From: an uncultured Bacteroidales bacterium
GTDB lineage: Bacteria; Bacteroidota; Bacteroidia; Bacteroidales; WCHB1-69
DNA: 8,444 bases
NCBI GenBank assembly: GCA_937949745.1
Contig: CALECM010000107.1
Span: 1 to 8,444 of the forward strand
Reading direction: 5' to 3'
In this document: positions 1-6,472 of the stretch, in pieces
Layout of the letters: each line of letters starts with the position of its first letter
Position numbering within the stretch: position 1 is the stretch's first letter
Notes under the pieces: model-generated
What the model was told of the DNA's origin: nothing
Seen by the model: the letters and a program-made list of their open reading frames with translations, nothing else
Databases searched by the model: none
Translations under genes and position numbers: made by a program

Positions 1-20
1 CGATCTAGCTCAGGTGCCAT
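1..20 (-). CDS. Possible start of a leftward gene, cut by the window edge
   Basis: On the minus strand an ATG at 20-18 opens a frame reading MAPELD before the window ends. It is preceded by an A-rich stretch containing AAGGA about eight bases upstream, which resembles a Bacteroidota translation start. The same frame has stop codons about 60 bases further upstream, so the reading cannot extend into dprA. No TAnnTTTG box lies in the interval before it, so if real the gene would be read through from dprA. Six codons are too few to identify a family, and chance is a real alternative. Confidence 0.25.
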
Positions 21-38
21 TTTATTTTCCTTTTGAAC

Positions 39-119
39 AGGTAACCGGTATATCCCACCTTCCAACTATTATATCCAATCTATCTTTTGGCAATTCTACT
101 GTTTCCAAGCCGGTTACCT
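39..119. repeat. 10-bp perfect inverted repeat with a 61-base spacer, then a T7 run
   Basis: AGGTAACCGG (39-48) is the exact reverse complement of CCGGTTACCT (110-119). The second arm runs into seven T residues (119-125) on the plus strand. The spacer is too long for an ordinary intrinsic terminator and I see only weak pairing inside it (TTGG 87-90 with CCAA 104-107). It lies just beyond the dprA stop codon. It could be the base of a structured RNA, a protein-binding dyad, or coincidence. A tRNA was ruled out because no anticodon or T-arm signature is present on either strand. Confidence 0.4.
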
Positions 120-139
120 TTTTTTATACGGACTATTCC

Positions 140-1240
140 CTATAATAACTTATAGATTTTTCCCGGCAAACACTTCACTAAGCCTTTCAATTCCAGTCCC
201 AATAAAATTCCGGCAACCCGTGATGGAGAAAACGCCGTACAATTCAGATTAATATCATCGATAGAAACAGACTCTTTCTGTCGAATCATCTCCACGATAA
301 GTTCTTCATCAGCCGAAAGTTCCGTAAAAAGTTCCCGTTGAACCATTTTTACCGGTTCCTGATCCCAGCCCATCATCTCGATCAGATCATTTCCCGAAGT
401 AACCAGGGCAGCCATATTTTTCCTGATAAGCTCATGGCAACCCGAAGAATAAGTATCGAAAACGGAGCCGGGTACAGCAAATACATCCCGGTTATAGGAA
501 TGAGCGATCCTTGCCGTAATGATACTGCCTCCTTTAGTTGCCGTTTCGATCACTAACACGGCATCGGCCATACCTGCGATCAACCTGTTCCGTTTCGGAA
601 AGTTTGGTCTGTCGGGTTTGGTGCGGAAAGAATATTCCGATACTAAAGCCCCACCTCTCTCTACTATATTTCCGGCTAATTTAATATTGGAATAGGGATA
701 AATAAAATCCAGTCCGGATCCGAGTACCGCTATGGTCGGGAGTCCGAAAAATAATGCCTGCTCATGGGCTTCCGTATCAATTCCCTCTGCCAGTCCGCTT
801 ATAACCGATATACCATAAGGAGCTACTTCCTCCATAATCTGTCTGACTATCTTTCTGCCGTAGGAAGTGGCATTCCTGGTTCCCACAATACTGATCATTT
901 TCTCAGAATTAAAATTGTTTTTCCCTTTATGATAAAACATATAAGGCGCGTCATTACAATTTTTCAACCTCTCCGGATAATTCTGATCGGTAAAGAAACA
1001 GAGTTCGACATCATTTTCTTCCATCCATTGCCTTTCTTTCCGGATACAATCAAATATTGCAGGCGTAATGACCGGTTTCGGGAAAATTTTCCGGGTTCCG
1101 CGTAAAGATGAAAAAAAAGGAGCAGGATCCAGAAATGCCCTTGTGGCGCTTCCGCAGTCATCAATTAATTTCCGGATTAGCTTATTGTTGTAGTTAGTTT
1201 GGTATTGAAGAGCAATACGGTAGGTAGTTTCATCGAGCAT
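140..1240 (-). CDS. dprA: DNA-processing protein DprA (Smf family)
   Basis: DprA binds incoming single-stranded DNA in the cytoplasm and loads RecA onto it during natural transformation; many bacteria not known to be competent also carry it. The 366-residue protein has an N-terminal helical region, then the Rossmann-like DprA domain at about residues 115-295. Visible motifs are IVGTRNATSYGR (from 118), SGLAEGIDTEAHE (from 148), VLGSGLDFIYP (from 172), NFPKRNRLIAG (from 213) and TATKGGSI (from 233). A C-terminal winged-helix segment follows at about 307-366. The upstream extension would need a GTG at 1279, and the promoter box at 1260-1267 lies between that codon and the ATG at 1240, so I use the ATG. 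The gene is divergent from coaX. Length and motifs are complete, with no sign of decay. Confidence 0.95.
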   Translation of the reverse strand: MLDETTYRIALQYQTNYNNKLIRKLIDDCGSATRAFLDPAPFFSSLRGTRKIFPKPVITPAIFDCIRKERQWMEENDVELCFFTDQNYPERLKNCNDAPYMFYHKGKNNFNSEKMISIVGTRNATSYGRKIVRQIMEEVAPYGISVISGLAEGIDTEAHEQALFFGLPTIAVLGSGLDFIYPYSNIKLAGNIVERGGALVSEYSFRTKPDRPNFPKRNRLIAGMADAVLVIETATKGGSIITARIAHSYNRDVFAVPGSVFDTYSSGCHELIRKNMAALVTSGNDLIEMMGWDQEPVKMVQRELFTELSADEELIVEMIRQKESVSIDDINLNCTAFSPSRVAGILLGLELKGLVKCLPGKIYKLL

Positions 1241-1259
1241 AGGAGTAATTTTAGTAAAA

Positions 1260-1267
1260 CAAAAATA
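1260..1267 (-). promoter_or_regulatory. Predicted -7 promoter box of dprA
   Basis: Read on the minus strand this is TATTTTTG, an exact match to the Bacteroidota -7 consensus TAnnTTTG. It ends 19 bases before the dprA ATG at 1240. No clear TTTG -33 element is seen at the usual distance, but that element is weakly conserved. The box predicts a transcription start near 1253-1256 and a leader of about 15 bases. Confidence 0.5.
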
Positions 1268-1370
1268 CGATTTTCGCACGATAAAAAATAAAACGGTCCA
1301 ATCTGATAAAGAATAAAATCATTGAAAAAAATTATTTTTATTAAAAAACCGTTAACTCGCGATTTCTTCG

Positions 1371-1378
1371 TATATTTG
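1371..1378 (+). promoter_or_regulatory. Predicted -7 promoter box of the coaX operon
   Basis: TATATTTG matches the Bacteroidota consensus TAnnTTTG exactly and ends 20 bases before the coaX ATG at 1399. GTTAAC at 1351-1356 lies at the spacing expected for a -33 element but is only a partial match. The region between this box and the dprA box (1268-1370) is very AT-rich and holds no gene. Confidence 0.55.
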
Positions 1379-1398
1379 TCTCAGAAAGTAATGGATGT

Positions 1399-2130
1399 AT
1401 GGATTTGGTTATTGATATTGGAAACAGCCTGCATAAAATAGGTCTGTATTCGGAAGAAGGGGAACTTGAGCTTTTTTTACAATATGATTATTTAAGAAAA
1501 GAGGACCTGGAAGTTTTATTGTCCATTTATCGGGTAAGACATTCTATTTTATCCAGTGTAGGAAAAGAAGATCCGGGATTAAAGGAGTTACTTGAATCCG
1601 AAACCATTTTTACCCACTTTTCTCATGAGAGTTTATTACCGGTGGAGATCCGATATAAAAATCCACAGTCATTAGGACTTGACCGGATCGCCAACGCAGT
1701 TGCGGCCCACACGGAATATGCAGGTGAAGATATCCTGTCAATACAGGCAGGCACGTGTCTGGTTTATGATTTTACAGACAGAAACGGCATATACCACGGC
1801 GGAGCCATTTCTCCAGGTTTAAACATGAGGTTCCAGGCTTTGAATTACTTTACTGAAAAGCTTCCTTTATACAGCAAAAGAGAAATTGATTTTTTAACCG
1901 GCACGTCCACACAACAATCCATTGAAAGCGGCGTTATCAATGGGGTTATCAATGAAATTAACGGTTTTATGACCCAATATGAGGCACGTTATCCCGGAAT
2001 AAAAATATTACTGTCGGGAGGGGACTCGGCCTACTTGCAAAAGTCAATAAAAAATGCGATATTTGTCGGCTCAAAATTTATCCTTAACGGATTGCATAAA
2101 ATACTGAAATTAAATGTCGAGAACCTTTAA
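1399..2130 (+). CDS. coaX: Type III pantothenate kinase
   Basis: CoaX phosphorylates pantothenate with ATP, the first committed step of coenzyme A synthesis, in the cytoplasm. Type III enzymes belong to the ASKHA fold, need a monovalent cation and are not feedback-inhibited by CoA. The 243-residue length is normal. Visible motifs are DIGNS (6-10, phosphate loop), YKNPQSLGLDR (86-96), AGTCLVYDF (117-125), GGAISPGLNMR (134-144) and LSGGDS (205-210). The odd point is residue 116: the family motif reads (I/V)DAGTC, but here it is IQAGTC, with Gln where the proposed catalytic Asp should be. The start is ATG 1399; ATGs at 1391 and 1395 are in other frames and soon hit stops. Its 3' end overlaps the next gene by 17 bases, so it heads a rightward operon. 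Identity is secure; activity is not. Confidence 0.93.
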   Translation: MDLVIDIGNSLHKIGLYSEEGELELFLQYDYLRKEDLEVLLSIYRVRHSILSSVGKEDPGLKELLESETIFTHFSHESLLPVEIRYKNPQSLGLDRIANAVAAHTEYAGEDILSIQAGTCLVYDFTDRNGIYHGGAISPGLNMRFQALNYFTEKLPLYSKREIDFLTGTSTQQSIESGVINGVINEINGFMTQYEARYPGIKILLSGGDSAYLQKSIKNAIFVGSKFILNGLHKILKLNVENL

Positions 2131-3379
2131 TGTCATCCTCTTATCCCTTTTCCTGGCAGCATGTTTTATAACAACATCCAAGGCACAAAGTGAGATAAGC
2201 TCACCTTACTCAAGCTTTGGAGTAGGTGTTCTTACCAATACGGCCAATGGCACCATGGCTTCCATGGGCGGCGTATCTTACGCCATGCAAAGCAATCTTT
2301 TCATCAATTATAAAAATCCGGCGTCATACGTAGCATTTGATTCGCTTTCATTCCTCGGGGATGTTTCCTTCTCTTTAATCAGTAATACCCTCACTACAAG
2401 CCAACTTACCCAGGGTAGTTCAACCGCCCGTTTTAATTATTTAATGTTGGGATTACCGGTTACCAGGCATTGGCGAACAAGTGCCGGGATACTTCCATTT
2501 AGCGACATAGGCTACAAGATCCAGGACGTACAGGGCGACAGGAATTATTCCTATAACGGGGATGGCGGATTGATGCAATTATACTGGGGAAATGCGTTTA
2601 AAATTTGCAAAGGATTGTCGATCGGGATCAATATGTCTTACCTTTTCGGTTCATTAAATAATTTACGTTACATCGAAATTACGGGCGATAATTTCTTAAA
2701 TACCCGTATCGCCCAATCCACCTTTATTGACGGGATCTATTTTTCGGGAGGAATTCAATACTTCACCACAATTAAGGAAAAACACCGTTTAGGTTTCGGT
2801 CTGGTCTACGAAAACTCAGCCTATATCTGGGCCAAAGAGAATTTATTTATCAATAATTATACCGGTGTATATAACAGTAATAACATATATGATACGGTCC
2901 TTTATAAAGAAGGCGAAAAAGGGAGGCTGATTATTCCCCAGTCGATCGGTTTCGGGATCACTTATTCTAATAGCAACAAAATACTGGTCGGGGCCGATGT
3001 CACCTGGCAAAATTGGAGCAAATACCGTTTAATGGGCCGGAATGATTCCCTGCAGAATGCTTTTGTGGCTGCTGTTGGTTTACAATATACTCCCAATCCA
3101 TTGTCGAGTAAATATATCAATCGCATGCATTTCAGGGTCGGCGGCCGTTTTTCTACCGGCTACCTGCACCTGAATAATACCGATATCCGGGAATTCGCAG
3201 TTTCATTGGGAGTCGGTTTTCCTTTAAGGACCTTTACAACCCAGTCAACCATCAACCTGATGCTTGAATACGGCCAAACCGGAACGATTCTGAATGAGCT
3301 GATCCGGCAAAATTATTTCAAACTCACACTCAACTTCATTTTACACGAAAAATGGTATCAAAGAGTAAGGTTGGAATAA
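2114..3379 (+). CDS. Putative outer membrane beta-barrel protein, FadL/OMPP1-like
   Basis: The 421-residue protein starts with a signal peptide (hydrophobic stretch about 6-20) with a likely cleavage after SKA at residue 24. A sequence resembling a lipobox (LAAC, Cys17) lies inside it, but the SKA|QS site and the barrel-like body favour ordinary signal peptidase I. The mature part opens with SPYSSFGVGVL and contains NPASYVAFDSLSF (68-80), features I recall from a Bacteroidota exported family that sits beside coaX. The rest consists of alternating polar and hydrophobic strands rich in Gly, Tyr and Asn. It ends in an aromatic strand, FKLTLNFILHEKW, typical of porin-like barrels. The start overlaps the end of coaX by 17 bases and no later in-frame ATG would keep the signal peptide. 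Substrate and function are unknown; transport of a hydrophobic molecule is only a guess from FadL resemblance. Confidence 0.75.
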   Translation: MSRTFNVILLSLFLAACFITTSKAQSEISSPYSSFGVGVLTNTANGTMASMGGVSYAMQSNLFINYKNPASYVAFDSLSFLGDVSFSLISNTLTTSQLTQGSSTARFNYLMLGLPVTRHWRTSAGILPFSDIGYKIQDVQGDRNYSYNGDGGLMQLYWGNAFKICKGLSIGINMSYLFGSLNNLRYIEITGDNFLNTRIAQSTFIDGIYFSGGIQYFTTIKEKHRLGFGLVYENSAYIWAKENLFINNYTGVYNSNNIYDTVLYKEGEKGRLIIPQSIGFGITYSNSNKILVGADVTWQNWSKYRLMGRNDSLQNAFVAAVGLQYTPNPLSSKYINRMHFRVGGRFSTGYLHLNNTDIREFAVSLGVGFPLRTFTTQSTINLMLEYGQTGTILNELIRQNYFKLTLNFILHEKWYQRVRLE

Positions 3380-3436
3380 TATTTTGGATGTTTTTTAGTT
3401 ATTAAAATTGTGTAAATATAAAATGTAAAACTCAAA

Positions 3437-4879
3437 ATGAAAAAAACACTAATTTTATCTTTCTTTATCATTGCAGGTTATTTTTTAAATGCTCAAAATC
3501 CTTGTCCATACAAATATGGAGCAAATGAAGTTGATTCGCTTAAATGTTTAGAAGAGATTACTACTTTCCGTACATTTTACGATCAGAGAAATTATAATGA
3601 CGCATATACTTCATGGCAATATCTGGTTAACCATTGTCCATGCTCCTGGAACGGGATTTTTGTTTATTCCCAAACCATGTTTGATAATTTGATCAAATCC
3701 TCACAGGATTCCCTCCAAAGAGAACGTTATATTGATTCTTTACTATGGTCTTACGAAGTGCGTCACCAATTCTTTCCCAACAATTATACGGAAGGAAACG
3801 GATTAGGATTTAAGGCCTATAATACTATGCGTTACCGTACCAATGACTATGAAAATGCGTTGAATTGGTTTACCCGGTCCATTGATATGGAAAAAGAGAA
3901 AAGCCAGCCTAGTATCCTGGATATTTATTTCAAAACTGCCGAGATCATGGTAAAAGTAAAAAGGGATACCACGATCATTATCGATGCTTACGAGAGAGCT
4001 ACGGAATATATTGAGGAAGCTATTAACAATGCTTATAAACAATATGAAAAGCAATTGCCTAATTTGGTGAACCTTGACTCTGCTTTCAAAATGGGACAAA
4101 TCAACGAGTTGGAGTATGATAAAAGACTGAAAGTACTTTCGGAAGATACTTCACGGCAAATGAAGCTGGTATCGAACTACCAGAAAACCCTTAACAATAT
4201 CGAAGTCACTTTCATGCCTTATGCACCATGTTCCGTATTGGAGCAGGTATATAGTAAGAAACTTGAAAGCAACAGGGACAACATGTCCGTTGTGAAAAAG
4301 ATCGTGATGACCATGAGCAAGAACCCTGACCAGGAATGTTTGAATACCAAAGTATTCAGGGATGCCCTGGAGTTATTACATAATGAAGAACCCGGCGCGC
4401 AGAGTGCATACCTTATGGGAAATTTCTCTTTGCGAAATAATGAAATCGATAAAGCTATCGCTTACTTCCAACAGGCTATCGAACTATTTGAGACCAATGA
4501 GCAAAAAGTGAATCCCTATTATATGATGGCATTGGCTTACCAGCTTAAAGGAAGCTATTCCGAAGCCCGTAATGCCGCTAATAATGTCATCAGAATCAAA
4601 CCTAATCACGGCAAAGCCTATATTCTCATCGGAGATCTTTATTCCTTATCAGCCTCCACATGTGCTAATGCCGGCGTGATGCCTTATGCGACCAGCTGGG
4701 CTGCGGCCGACAAATATAACCGCGCCGCTGCCGTTGATCCTTCCGTAGCTGAAGAAGCCGCTTCTAAAAGAGCTAAACTGACCTATCCTTCCATTACGGA
4801 TAAACACGCACGTGGTTTGAACAATGGTGAAAGCTTCAGGGTAGGTTGCTGGATACAGGAAAATACTACTGTTCGTTAA
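3437..4879 (+). CDS. Secreted tetratricopeptide-repeat protein
   Basis: A clear signal peptide (residues 1-20, ending NAQ) places this 480-residue protein in the periplasm or on the outer membrane. Helical repeats make up the body. The clearest TPR units are at about 323-353 (YLMGNFSLRNNEIDKAIAYF), 357-391 (YYMMALAYQLKGSYSEA) and 392-438. A weaker unit lies at about 123-153 (NDYENALNWFTRSID). The mature chain has eight cysteines (23, 37, 67, 69, 265, 301, 409, 471), an even number that could form disulfides. The C-terminus has a Gly-rich segment (GLNNGESFRVGCW) followed by ENTTVR, which I recall as conserved in Bacteroidales homologues. It lies 57 bases after the barrel gene and 20 before lptC. 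A scaffold or assembly role for an envelope protein is inferred from TPRs and neighbours only. Confidence 0.8.
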   Translation: MKKTLILSFFIIAGYFLNAQNPCPYKYGANEVDSLKCLEEITTFRTFYDQRNYNDAYTSWQYLVNHCPCSWNGIFVYSQTMFDNLIKSSQDSLQRERYIDSLLWSYEVRHQFFPNNYTEGNGLGFKAYNTMRYRTNDYENALNWFTRSIDMEKEKSQPSILDIYFKTAEIMVKVKRDTTIIIDAYERATEYIEEAINNAYKQYEKQLPNLVNLDSAFKMGQINELEYDKRLKVLSEDTSRQMKLVSNYQKTLNNIEVTFMPYAPCSVLEQVYSKKLESNRDNMSVVKKIVMTMSKNPDQECLNTKVFRDALELLHNEEPGAQSAYLMGNFSLRNNEIDKAIAYFQQAIELFETNEQKVNPYYMMALAYQLKGSYSEARNAANNVIRIKPNHGKAYILIGDLYSLSASTCANAGVMPYATSWAAADKYNRAAAVDPSVAEEAASKRAKLTYPSITDKHARGLNNGESFRVGCWIQENTTVR

Positions 4880-4899
4880 TGATCCTTATTATATAGTTC

Positions 4900-5460
4900 A
4901 TGTACAGAATTGTCAGAAATACCATATTGCTTGCCTGCAGTATGGTATTTTTTATTGCATGTTCCCAGGAGTTTAATACCATAACCCCTTATGAATATGA
5001 TGGCAAATTTCCTGACGAATCAGCCAAAGATATGCGGATCGTTTTCAGTGATTCGGGCCGTATAAATTACATTATTTATGCTCCAGTGTTAAATAAATAT
5101 ACGGATGATGAGAATCCCTATACGGATTGCCCCAAAGGGGTGGAGATCTCTTCCTTTGATGAGTACGGCAGATTACAATCCACTCTTACCGCGGATTATG
5201 CCATTAGTGAAGAAAATACGCAATTAATGGAAGCGCGAAGTAATGTTGTGATTACTGATGTTCAGAAAAATGAGAAAATAGAATCCGAAAAAATTTCATG
5301 GGATCAGAAGAACAAAAGAATATATTCGGATGTGGAAGTGAGGCAAATCAAAGCTGACGGAACGGTTAATATAGGAGATGGATTCGATGCCGACGAAAGA
5401 TTCAGCAAATATGTCATACGTAACCCGCGGGGAGAAGTACTGGCAGATGATTTAAGATAA
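4900..5460 (+). CDS. lptC: LPS export periplasmic protein LptC, lipoprotein form
   Basis: LptC passes lipopolysaccharide from the LptBFG transporter in the inner membrane to the LptA bridge. The 186-residue protein has the beta-jellyroll character of the LptC/OstA family at about 45-185. Matching segments are ISSFDEYGRLQSTLTADYA, then ARSNVVITDVQKNEKIESEKI, WDQKNKRIYSD and IGDGFDADERFSKYVI. The last corresponds to the G-x-GF-D pattern of LptC. Instead of the transmembrane anchor of E. coli it has a lipoprotein signal (MYRIVRN, hydrophobic core, FIAC with Cys21). The start ATG at 4900 gives the basic N-terminus; the in-frame ATG at 4942 would remove it. A strong hairpin lies within codons 6-18. 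It is last in the coaX operon and converges with coaE after 7 bases. Confidence 0.85.
   Translation: MYRIVRNTILLACSMVFFIACSQEFNTITPYEYDGKFPDESAKDMRIVFSDSGRINYIIYAPVLNKYTDDENPYTDCPKGVEISSFDEYGRLQSTLTADYAISEENTQLMEARSNVVITDVQKNEKIESEKISWDQKNKRIYSDVEVRQIKADGTVNIGDGFDADERFSKYVIRNPRGEVLADDLR
4917..4953 (+). promoter_or_regulatory. Terminator-like hairpin inside the 5' end of lptC
   Basis: Bases 4920-4930 pair with 4937-4947: eleven pairs, one of them G-U, around a 6-base loop (4931-4936). AAA precedes the stem (4917-4919) and six T residues follow (4948-4953). This is the full layout of an intrinsic terminator on the plus strand, but it lies within the signal-peptide codons of lptC, 20 bases past the start. 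It could be an attenuator that lowers lptC transcription unless ribosomes cover it, an mRNA stability element, or a coincidence. Confidence 0.4.
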
Positions 5461-5467
5461 GATTTGA

Positions 5468-6034
5468 TTATTTAAGCGGTATCCGATAAGAGAGGTATTG
5501 CTCATCATCCCGGTCATTGATGACTATAATATCCGCCAATGAACATTTTTCCGTTTGTTCCATTTGCGTACCAATGCGCTGCAGTATTTCCTTTTCAGAT
5601 AAGTGAGGATCCCTGGCCTTTAATCTTTTCATACGGATTTCCAAAGGGGAATCTGCTACCAGAATCAGGTCAAAGCAGCGATCCAGTCCGGCTTCGTATA
5701 CTATTGCCGATTCCATAATCACTACTTCGCTATTCATGGATATTGCCCACAGTTCGAAATCATCTATGACGAGGGGATGAATGATCCCGTTTAAAATATT
5801 CAGGGAATTAATATCGGAAAAAATAAGACGGGAGATTTTACCCAGATCAAGGTCGGGCCCTGAAAAAACTTTCTCTCCGAAAACCTCCTTTAGTTTAGCT
5901 TTGACATCAGGATTTTGGTAAAAATCCTTGGCTTTTTTATCAGCATTGTATACAGGAAATTGCATTGACGAAAAAATGCGGGCCAGATAGGTTTTACCTG
6001 TCCCGATTCCTCCGGTCAATGCAATTCTAAGCAT
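5468..6034 (-). CDS. coaE: Dephospho-CoA kinase
   Basis: CoaE phosphorylates the 3'-hydroxyl of dephospho-CoA with ATP, the last step of coenzyme A synthesis, in the cytoplasm. The 188-residue protein has the P-loop GGIGTGKT (8-15), an Asp at 32 in the substrate region (YNADKKAK), IIHPLV (84-89), VIMESAIV (105-112) and the arginine-rich lid RMKRLKARD (134-142). It ends with QRIGTQM (152-158) and VIND (171-174). All are expected for the family, although GTGKT replaces the commoner GSGKS. The C-terminus is slightly short but no motif is missing. The start lies 2 bases after the stop of the YbbR-like gene, so the two are probably translationally coupled. It is the last gene of the leftward nusB operon. 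Confidence 0.94.
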   Translation of the reverse strand: MLRIALTGGIGTGKTYLARIFSSMQFPVYNADKKAKDFYQNPDVKAKLKEVFGEKVFSGPDLDLGKISRLIFSDINSLNILNGIIHPLVIDDFELWAISMNSEVVIMESAIVYEAGLDRCFDLILVADSPLEIRMKRLKARDPHLSEKEILQRIGTQMEQTEKCSLADIIVINDRDDEQYLSYRIPLK

Positions 6035-6036
6035 AT

Positions 6037-6459
6037 TTATTTCAGATAGATAGTTAAGGATTCCGGGGTTTCCATTTCAACAAAAGTTTGATCGAGAATT
6101 CCCTGATTCCTGATATAATCACTAATAACCTTACGGTTAAAAGAGTATACATTACGTTTCGAACTATTTTGGGTGAGGCGGGTAACCGAAAGATATACAA
6201 CGCGGTTCCTTTCCGAAAACCTGGGATTCAAATAATTAAAACCAGTAGCTTTAAAAGTAAGGTTTACAATTGAATCGGACTGGGCAACAAATTGTTTGTT
6301 AGCCGGTATATCCTCGCAAACCACGCGGTAATTCATGGTGACGGTATATTCTTTACTAAAATTAACGATCACCCATGAAAGCGCCGCAATAAGTAAACAA
6401 ACCAAAAAAGCAAATGGTGGTAATTTGATATTAAATTTCGATTTGTTTTTCTCAGCCAT
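6037..6459 (-). CDS. Short YbbR-like membrane-anchored protein
   Basis: The 140-residue protein has a basic N-terminus, a single transmembrane helix (about 15-34) and an extracytoplasmic beta-rich segment. YTVTMNYRVVCEDIPANKQF (38-57) resembles the start of a YbbR repeat, and the chain ends in ESLTIYLK, like the close of such a repeat. YbbR (CdaR) proteins in other phyla regulate c-di-AMP cyclase, but in Bacteroidota the role is not established. Homologues I recall between yajC and coaE in Bacteroides are roughly 320-340 residues with several repeats, so this copy seems to hold only the first. The frame closes 2 bases before coaE, leaving no room for a degraded remainder. The assignment rests on position and topology as much as on sequence. 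Confidence 0.65.
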   Translation of the reverse strand: MAEKNKSKFNIKLPPFAFLVCLLIAALSWVIVNFSKEYTVTMNYRVVCEDIPANKQFVAQSDSIVNLTFKATGFNYLNPRFSERNRVVYLSVTRLTQNSSKRNVYSFNRKVISDYIRNQGILDQTFVEMETPESLTIYLK

Positions 6460-6472
6460 TATTTATTTTATA

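Noticed and set aside
1..16. Plus-strand TAGCTCAGGTG resembles a tRNA D-arm
   Set aside because: No acceptor, anticodon or T-arm sequence follows in the next 80 bases.
24..104. Minus-strand frame from a TTG encoding about 27 residues (begins LETVELPKDRLD)
   Set aside because: It needs a TTG start, has no promoter box or family resemblance, and lies within the inverted repeat region; chance is the simpler reading.
338..1105. Plus-strand open frames of 72 and 113 codons
   Set aside because: They are antisense to conserved dprA motifs and have no recognisable protein features.
2156..2164. Lipobox-like LAAC in the barrel protein signal peptide
   Set aside because: A better signal peptidase I site (SKA|QS) follows seven residues later, and the mature protein looks like a barrel rather than a lipoprotein.
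3383..3410. Possible separate promoter before the TPR gene (TTTG 3383-3386, TAAAATTG 3403-3410)
   Set aside because: The -7 box has a mismatch, the spacing is 16 instead of about 19-20 bases, and it is 26 bases from the ATG, unlike the other three promoters.
3803..4099. Minus-strand open frame of 98 codons
   Set aside because: It is antisense to the TPR gene and has no promoter or family motif.
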